Shown: in pieces, positions 6,667-10,367 of the stretch | Layout: the number at the start of each line of letters is the position of its first letter | Position numbering within the stretch: position 1 is the stretch's first letter | DNA from: PALSA-1006 sp964532405 | Lineage (GTDB): Bacteria; Pseudomonadota; Gammaproteobacteria; Burkholderiales; Gallionellaceae | Direction: 5' to 3' | NCBI GenBank assembly: GCA_964532405.1 | Contig: CAZHIC010000056.1 | Coordinates: forward strand, 1 to 10,367 | DNA: 10,367 nt | The notes under the pieces: model-generated | Told to the model about the DNA's origin: nothing | The model's database searches: none | Seen by the model: only the letters and a program-made list of their open reading frames with translations | Translations under genes and position numbers: made by a program

Positions 6667-7980
6667 TCAGCAAAGGCTATCGATGATTTTCAGTGTTCGT
6701 TCGACAAGCAAGTCGATCTCATGTTCACTGATGATGTAAGGCGGCATGAAATATACCGTGTTCCCCATCGGGCGCAATAATAATTCATGTTCAAGAGCGA
6801 GACTAAAACAACGCTGGGCGAAATCCTTATGCGGCGAAGCAACTTCAAAGGCCCAGATCATGCCCGTGTTGCGGAAGTCCCAGACTTTGGGATGTTCGCG
6901 CAGCGGCGTAGCGATGCGGTTGAGATAAGCGGCCTTGTTGCGGTTGCTGCTCAGCACATCATCGGCGGCGAAGATGTCCAATGTGGCCAAGGCGGCACGA
7001 CATGCCAGCGGGTTGCCGGTGTAAGAGTGCGAATGCAAGAAACCGCGCGTCACCTCGTCTGCATAAAATGCCTGATAAATGGTATCTGTCGTCATCACCA
7101 CCGACAGCGGCAGATACCCGCCGGTGATGCCTTTGGATAGCAGCAGAAAATCCGGTGTGACATGAGCCTGTTCGCAGGCAAACAGCGTTCCGGTTCGGCC
7201 CATGCCGACGGCGATCTCATCCGCAATGAGAAGCACCTGATATCGGTCGCATAACTCGCGCGCCCGCGTCAGATAGATCGGGTGATACATCGCCATACCC
7301 GCAGCACCCTGGACGAGAGGCTCGATGATGAATGCCGCGAGATGCGCATGATGTTGTTGCAAATGCGCTTCGAGTTGAGCGGCGCAACGCAACGCAAAAT
7401 TTTCCGCGTCTTCGCCTGCATCCGCATTGCGGCTGTCCGGGCTAACCACGGTGGCATTTTCATGGATCAACGAGCCGTAGGCGTCTTTGAACAGCGCCAC
7501 GTCAGTCACCGATAGCGCACCCAGCGTCTCGCCGTGATAACTGTTTTGCAGGCTGACAAAGCTTGTCTTGCCGGGTTTGCCGGTGTTGCGCCAAAAATGT
7601 GCGCTCATCTTCAATGCGATCTCGGTCGCGGAGGCCCCATCGGAAGCGTAGAAGCAATGCCCCAAACCGGCGGGTGCCATATCCGCCAAGCGCTCTGAAA
7701 GCTGCACCACCGGCTCATGGGTGAAGCCGGCCAGCATGACATGCTCCAGTTGGCCGAGTTGTTCGATGATGGCGGAGTTGATGCGCGGGTTGCAGTGGCC
7801 GAATAAATTTACCCACCACGAACTCACCGCATCCAGATAGCGCTTGCCATCGAAATCGTAGAGCCAGATGCCGCTACCGCGCTGGATAGGTAGCAATGGC
7901 AAGGTCTCGTGCCGTTTCATCTGCGTGCAGGGATGCCATACGGCAGAGCGAGAACGAGTGAGCAGATCAGTGTTGGGCAT
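6667..7980 (-). CDS. bioA: Adenosylmethionine-8-amino-7-oxononanoate aminotransferase (BioA)
   Basis: BioA is a PLP-dependent class III aminotransferase that converts KAPA to DAPA in biotin synthesis, with SAM as amino donor in characterised enterobacterial enzymes. From the ATG at 7980 it is 437 residues, normal for the family (about 430). Seen are HPCTQMK (16-22), SSWWVNLFGHCNP (53-65), a phosphate-binding DGASATE (114-120), YHGETLGALSV (148-158), LIADEIAVGMGRTG with PLP-ring Asp254, and LSKGITGG with the Schiff-base Lys283. GNPLACRAA and FRNTGMIWAFE (Arg370, candidate substrate-carboxylate ligand) follow. An upstream in-frame TTG at 8037 was rejected because it is the -35 of a good promoter and adds 19 residues the family lacks. 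No Shine-Dalgarno precedes the ATG and the leader would be short. No other bio genes lie in the window, so the pathway is dispersed or continues elsewhere. Confidence 0.95.
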   Translation of the reverse strand: MPNTDLLTRSRSAVWHPCTQMKRHETLPLLPIQRGSGIWLYDFDGKRYLDAVSSWWVNLFGHCNPRINSAIIEQLGQLEHVMLAGFTHEPVVQLSERLADMAPAGLGHCFYASDGASATEIALKMSAHFWRNTGKPGKTSFVSLQNSYHGETLGALSVTDVALFKDAYGSLIHENATVVSPDSRNADAGEDAENFALRCAAQLEAHLQQHHAHLAAFIIEPLVQGAAGMAMYHPIYLTRARELCDRYQVLLIADEIAVGMGRTGTLFACEQAHVTPDFLLLSKGITGGYLPLSVVMTTDTIYQAFYADEVTRGFLHSHSYTGNPLACRAALATLDIFAADDVLSSNRNKAAYLNRIATPLREHPKVWDFRNTGMIWAFEVASPHKDFAQRCFSLALEHELLLRPMGNTVYFMPPYIISEHEIDLLVERTLKIIDSLC

Positions 7981-8008
7981 GGGGGAAACGAGTTTCGGGA
8001 CGGACGCG

Positions 8009-8037
8009 ATTCTATGTTGATGGCGGGTGCGCGGCAA
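8009..8037 (-). promoter_or_regulatory. Putative sigma70 promoter for bioA-dacB
   Basis: On the minus strand, TTGCCG (8037-8032; 4 of 6 consensus) is followed after exactly 17 bp by TAGAAT (8014-8009; 5 of 6). Transcription would begin near 8002, leaving about 22 nt before the bioA ATG at 7980. This also argues that the in-frame TTG at 8037 is promoter and not a start codon. No BirA-type biotin operator palindrome was recognised around it. Confidence 0.6.
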
Positions 8038-8074
8038 ATATCGCCGAAGATAAAGGATAAATTTTCGCCATGCA

Positions 8075-8104
8075 CTTGAAATATGCCACTCTCGCCCTTA
8101 TTAT
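8075..8104 (+). promoter_or_regulatory. Heat-shock (sigma32-like) and overlapping sigma70-like promoter of groESL
   Basis: CTTGAAA (8075-8081) is a perfect sigma32 -35 box. GCCCTTAT (8094-8101), 12 bp later, partly matches the sigma32 -10 consensus CCCCATNT. The same segment also reads as sigma70: TTGAAA (8076-8081; 5 of 6), a 17-bp spacer and TATTAT (8099-8104; 5 of 6). Either would start transcription near 8108-8112, inside the CIRCE operator, giving a leader of roughly 70 nt. Which sigma factor acts in vivo cannot be decided from sequence. Confidence 0.7.
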
Positions 8105-8130
8105 TAGCAGTCGCTGGCATCGAGTGCTAA
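8104..8130 (+). promoter_or_regulatory. CIRCE operator (HrcA repressor site) upstream of groES
   Basis: TTAGCAGTC (8104-8112), 9 nt, then GAGTGCTAA (8122-8130) matches the CIRCE consensus TTAGCACTC-N9-GAGTGCTAA. There is a single change (G for C at 8110) in the left arm and the canonical 9-bp spacer. HrcA bound here would cover the predicted -10 and transcription start and block groESL until heat shock. The hrcA gene is not in the window. Confidence 0.92.
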
Positions 8131-8148
8131 CCGATGCCGCCATTTTTT
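8116..8148 (+). promoter_or_regulatory. Second inverted repeat plus T-tract in groES leader, possible attenuator
   Basis: GGCATCG (8116-8122) and CGATGCC (8132-8138) form a perfect 7-bp stem around a 9-nt loop that contains most of the CIRCE right arm. GCCA and then six T (8143-8148) follow, giving a layout like an intrinsic terminator within the predicted groES leader, 31 nt before the ATG. The 4-nt gap before the T-run weakens the terminator reading. It may be a chance or structural element; no function is established. Confidence 0.4.
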
Positions 8149-8178
8149 AGTTAACTGTTTGTATTAGGAGAATAAAGC

Positions 8179-8469
8179 ATGAAAGTTCGTCCCTTAAGCG
8201 ATCGCGTCATCGTAAAGCGTTTGGAAGAAGAGCGTAAGACTGCATCCGGCATTTTGATTCCCGATGCGGCAACCGAGAAGCCGGATCAAGGCGAAATCAT
8301 TGCTGTGGGCAACGGAAAAGTCGGCGACGACGGCAAGCTGCGCGCTATGAGCGTCAAGGTTGGCGACAAAGTGTTGTTCGGCAAATACGCTGGACAGACC
8401 TTCAAGATGGACAATCAGGAATACATGACCATGCGCGAAGATGACATCATCGGCGTGGTTGAAGCGTAG
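8179..8469 (+). CDS. groES: Co-chaperonin GroES (Cpn10)
   Basis: GroES forms the heptameric lid of the GroEL folding chamber in the cytoplasm. The 96-residue protein is the normal size. It begins MKVRPLSDRVIVKRLEEERKT. The mobile loop that contacts GroEL lies at about residues 17-34 (ERKTASGILIPDAATEKP), and the family blocks DQGEIIAVGNGK, VKVGDKVLFGKYAG and DDIIGVVEA follow. AGGAG (8166-8170) stands 8 nt before the ATG, a strong ribosome site. It is the first gene of the heat-shock operon, under CIRCE and sigma32-like control, with groEL 87 bp downstream. Its TAG stop coincides with the tip of a palindromic element. Confidence 0.98.
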   Translation: MKVRPLSDRVIVKRLEEERKTASGILIPDAATEKPDQGEIIAVGNGKVGDDGKLRAMSVKVGDKVLFGKYAGQTFKMDNQEYMTMREDDIIGVVEA

Positions 8470-8534
8470 GTTGGGTCAGGCCGCAGGCCGTAACCCGACA
8501 ATATACACGGCGGGCTCACAATTCCCCGCCCTAC
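8466..8534. repeat. REP/REPIN-like double-hairpin element between groES and groEL
   Basis: A 69-bp block has near-inverted ends: GTAGGTTGGG (8466-8475) against GTAGGGCGGG read from 8534 to 8525, 8 of 10 matching. The first hairpin pairs GTTGGGT (8470-8476) with ACCCGAC (8493-8499), with an inner GGCC-GCA-GGCC. This inner part is also a perfect tandem heptamer, CAGGCCG twice (8477-8490). The second hairpin pairs GGCGGG (8509-8514) with CCCGCC (8525-8530). Such paired palindromes resemble intergenic REP elements of proteobacteria. The resemblance is from memory of the motif style; no second copy occurs in this window, so repeat status is unproven. Confidence 0.6.
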
Positions 8535-8556
8535 ATGAAATACAGGAGATAAAAAC

Positions 8557-10194
8557 ATGGCAGCAAAAGACGTAAAGTTTCACGATGTAGCTCGCGCCAA
8601 AATGGTTATCGGCGTCAATATTTTGGCCGATGCAGTCAAAGTAACGCTGGGCCCCAAGGGTCGTAACGTGGTATTGGATCGTTCCTACGGCGCGCCAACC
8701 ATCACCAAAGACGGCGTGTCCGTGGCCAAAGAGATCGAGCTGAAAGACAAGTTCGAGAACATGGGCGCACAGATGGTCAAGGAAGTTGCTTCCAAGACTT
8801 CTGATGTGGCTGGTGACGGTACGACTACCGCGACCGTATTGGCGCAATCCATCGTTCAGGAAGGCATGAAGTTCGTCGCCGCTGGCATGAACCCGATGGA
8901 CTTGAAGCGCGGTATCGACAAGGCGGTTATCGCTGCGGTTGCCGAGCTAAAGAAAATTTCCAAGCCTTGCACTACCAGCAAAGAAATCGCACAGGTAGGC
9001 AGCATTTCTGCCAACTCTGACACCGTGATCGGCGAGAAGATCGCTGCTGCGATGGAAAAAGTCGGCAAAGAAGGCGTCATCACCATTGAAGATGGCACAG
9101 GCCTAGAAGATGAGCTGGACATCGTGGAAGGTATGCAGTTCGACCGCGGCTACCTGTCACCGTACTTCATCAACAACCAGGATCGTCAGTTGGCTTTGAT
9201 GGAAAATCCATACATCCTGTTGCACGACAAAAAAGTTTCCAACATTCGCGATCTGCTGCCTATCCTAGAGCAAATCGCCAAGTCCGGCCGTCCGTTGCTG
9301 ATCATCGCCGAAGATGTTGATGGCGAGGCACTGGCTACACTGGTGGTGAACAACATTCGCGGTATCTTGAAGACTGTTGCCGTTAAGGCCCCGGGCTTCG
9401 GCGACCGTCGCAAGGCCATGCTGGAAGACATCGCTACCTTGACTGGTGGCACTGTGATCGCTGAAGAAGTGGGTCTGTCACTGGAAAAAGCAACGCTGGC
9501 CGAACTGGGTCAAGCCAAGCGTATCGAAGTGGGTAAAGACAACACCATCATTATCGACGGCGCAGGCAAGGAAGAAGCCATCAAGGCGCGTATCGGCCAA
9601 ATCAACAAACAAGCCGAAGAGTCCACCAGCGACTACGACAAAGAGAAACTGCAAGAACGCAAAGCCAAGCTGGCTGGCGGTGTTGCAGTAATCAAAGTCG
9701 GCGCGGCAACCGAAGTTGAAATGAAAGAGAAGAAGGCGCGCGTGGAAGATGCATTGCACGCAACCCGTGCCGCCGTTGAAGAAGGCATTGTTCCTGGAGG
9801 CGGCGTTGCATTGCTGCGTGCCAAGGCTGCGGTTGCCGGACTCAAGGGCGACAACCATGACCAAGACGCGGGCATCACTATCGTGTTGCGTGCCATGGAA
9901 TCCCCGTTGCGCGCCATCGTGTCCAACGCGGGCGACGAGCCCAGCGTTGTGGTGAACAAGGTACTGGAAGGCAAGGGTAGCTTCGGTTACAACGCAGCGA
10001 CCAGCGAGTACGGCGACATGTTGGCGATGGGCGTAGTTGATCCAACCAAAGTAACGCGCGTCGCATTGCAGAACGCGGCTTCCATTGCCGGCCTGATGCT
10101 GACAACGGCTTGTATGGTTGCCGAATTGCCCGAAGACAAACCAGCCGGTGGTATGGGTGGTGGCGATATGGGCGGTATGGGCGGCATGATGTAA
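8557..10194 (+). CDS. groEL: Chaperonin GroEL (Cpn60)
   Basis: GroEL is the ATP-driven tetradecameric folding chamber that works with GroES. The 545-residue length is typical. The N-terminal equatorial domain has VKVTLGPKGRNVVLD (residues 27-41) and the nucleotide-binding GDGTTTATV, with Asp87 at the canonical ATPase position. The apical and intermediate domains follow in order, with FDRGYLSPYFI, VKAPGFGDRRKAMLEDIA and the second ATPase region VEDALHATRAAVEEGIVPGGG. The C-terminus is the flexible Gly-Met tail GGMGGGDMGGMGGMM, a mark of the housekeeping GroEL copy. AGGAG (8544-8548) lies 8 nt before the ATG. Residues 8-12 read FHDVA, where many relatives have FG(N/D)DA, a small variation. It is cotranscribed with groES across a hairpin-rich 87-bp gap and ends in a clear terminator. 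Confidence 0.99.
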   Translation: MAAKDVKFHDVARAKMVIGVNILADAVKVTLGPKGRNVVLDRSYGAPTITKDGVSVAKEIELKDKFENMGAQMVKEVASKTSDVAGDGTTTATVLAQSIVQEGMKFVAAGMNPMDLKRGIDKAVIAAVAELKKISKPCTTSKEIAQVGSISANSDTVIGEKIAAAMEKVGKEGVITIEDGTGLEDELDIVEGMQFDRGYLSPYFINNQDRQLALMENPYILLHDKKVSNIRDLLPILEQIAKSGRPLLIIAEDVDGEALATLVVNNIRGILKTVAVKAPGFGDRRKAMLEDIATLTGGTVIAEEVGLSLEKATLAELGQAKRIEVGKDNTIIIDGAGKEEAIKARIGQINKQAEESTSDYDKEKLQERKAKLAGGVAVIKVGAATEVEMKEKKARVEDALHATRAAVEEGIVPGGGVALLRAKAAVAGLKGDNHDQDAGITIVLRAMESPLRAIVSNAGDEPSVVVNKVLEGKGSFGYNAATSEYGDMLAMGVVDPTKVTRVALQNAASIAGLMLTTACMVAELPEDKPAGGMGGGDMGGMGGMM

Positions 10195-10230
10195 TCGAAC
10201 TTTAACCTGCAAAGGTTTCAGTCGTAGATC

Positions 10231-10256
10231 AAGAGCCCCGCAAATGCGGGGCTCTT
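10231..10256 (+). terminator. Rho-independent terminator of groESL
   Basis: AAGAGCCCCGC (10231-10241) and GCGGGGCTCTT (10246-10256) form a perfect 11-bp GC-rich stem with an AAAT loop, 36 bp after the groEL stop. It is followed by CATTTGT, so the U-tract is short but the stem is very stable. A smaller hairpin, AACCT-GCAA-AGGTT (10204-10217), lies between groEL and it. Confidence 0.88.
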
Positions 10257-10367
10257 CATTTGTAGGCCTGATCGCTGGTGCTACAGTGCGCCATTGACGC
10301 AAGAACGACCGTTCCATAAGATGCGAACATCCAACCCGCCCAATGGGGATTCCCATGGATGCCGTAG
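10257..10367. other. Right-hand flank with no supportable gene
   Basis: These 111 bp contain no complete coding region. A weak imperfect inverted repeat, TGTAG...CTACA (10260-10284), follows the terminator. Two ATG codons near the edge (10321 and 10355) open frames that leave the window after 15 and 4 codons. Only the second has a purine-rich GGGGA nearby. Neither can be called a gene on this evidence. Confidence 0.4.

Noticed and set aside
5697..6686. 329-codon open frame on the plus strand opposite dacB
   Set aside because: It is antisense to dacB, whose three active-site motifs and signal peptide are intact; no family features or ribosome site in the antisense frame.
7981..8074. BirA (biotin) operator near the bioA promoter
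   Set aside because: No TTGTAAACC/GGTTTACAA-like inverted repeat is present.
9478..10356. 292-codon open frame on the minus strand opposite groEL and running through its terminator
   Set aside because: It mirrors groEL codons (His/Phe/Gly-rich), crosses the terminator stem and lacks a recognisable domain.
10321..10367. Possible gene start at the right edge (ATG at 10321 or 10355)
   Set aside because: Only 15 or 4 codons are visible, no domain can be recognised and 10321 lacks a ribosome site; more downstream sequence is required.
1..10367. CRISPR array, tRNA/rRNA gene, insertion sequence or prophage/defence genes
   Set aside because: No spaced direct repeats, RNA gene signatures, transposase motifs or phage-like proteins were seen; all gene-sized frames are accounted for by core metabolism, envelope and chaperone genes.

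Overview
The window reads as ordinary chromosomal housekeeping DNA from a betaproteobacterium. The Nitrosomonadales/Gallionellaceae area is my inference from the protein sequences, not a search result. Supporting signs are the SAH riboswitch between metK and ahcY, a Gram-negative lipid A acyltransferase pair, UbiD of the ubiquinone pathway, and a groESL operon with both a CIRCE operator and sigma32-like promoter elements. I found no mobile gene cassette, CRISPR array, tRNA, rRNA or defence/toxin system. The interest lies mainly in the intergenic regulatory DNA.

Layout from left to right. (1) Positions 1-1924, minus strand: an extended -10 promoter, metK (SAM synthetase), a well-conserved SAH riboswitch, and the 5' part of ahcY (SAH hydrolase), which runs off the left edge. 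Together these form a methyl-cycle unit: MetK makes SAM, methyltransferases turn it into SAH, and SAH switches on its own hydrolase. (2) Positions 1968-5208, plus strand: two LpxL/LpxM-type lipid A acyltransferase genes joined by an ATGA overlap, then ubiD 20 bp downstream, ending in a small hairpin that may terminate both converging units. (3) Positions 5268-8037, minus strand: bioA (biotin synthesis) with a recognisable sigma70 promoter, followed 7 bp later by dacB (PBP4, periplasmic peptidoglycan carboxypeptidase/endopeptidase). (4) Positions 8075-10256, plus strand: heat-shock control region, groES, a palindromic REP-like element, groEL and a strong terminator. (5) Positions 10257-10367: no supportable gene.

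The points most worth a second look are: the competing hairpins that appear to make the SAH riboswitch an ON switch at the ahcY Shine-Dalgarno; the overlapping sigma32-like, sigma70-like and CIRCE signals before groES; a second inverted repeat followed by six Ts that overlaps the CIRCE right arm; and a 69-bp double-hairpin element that begins at the groES stop codon and separates groES from groEL.
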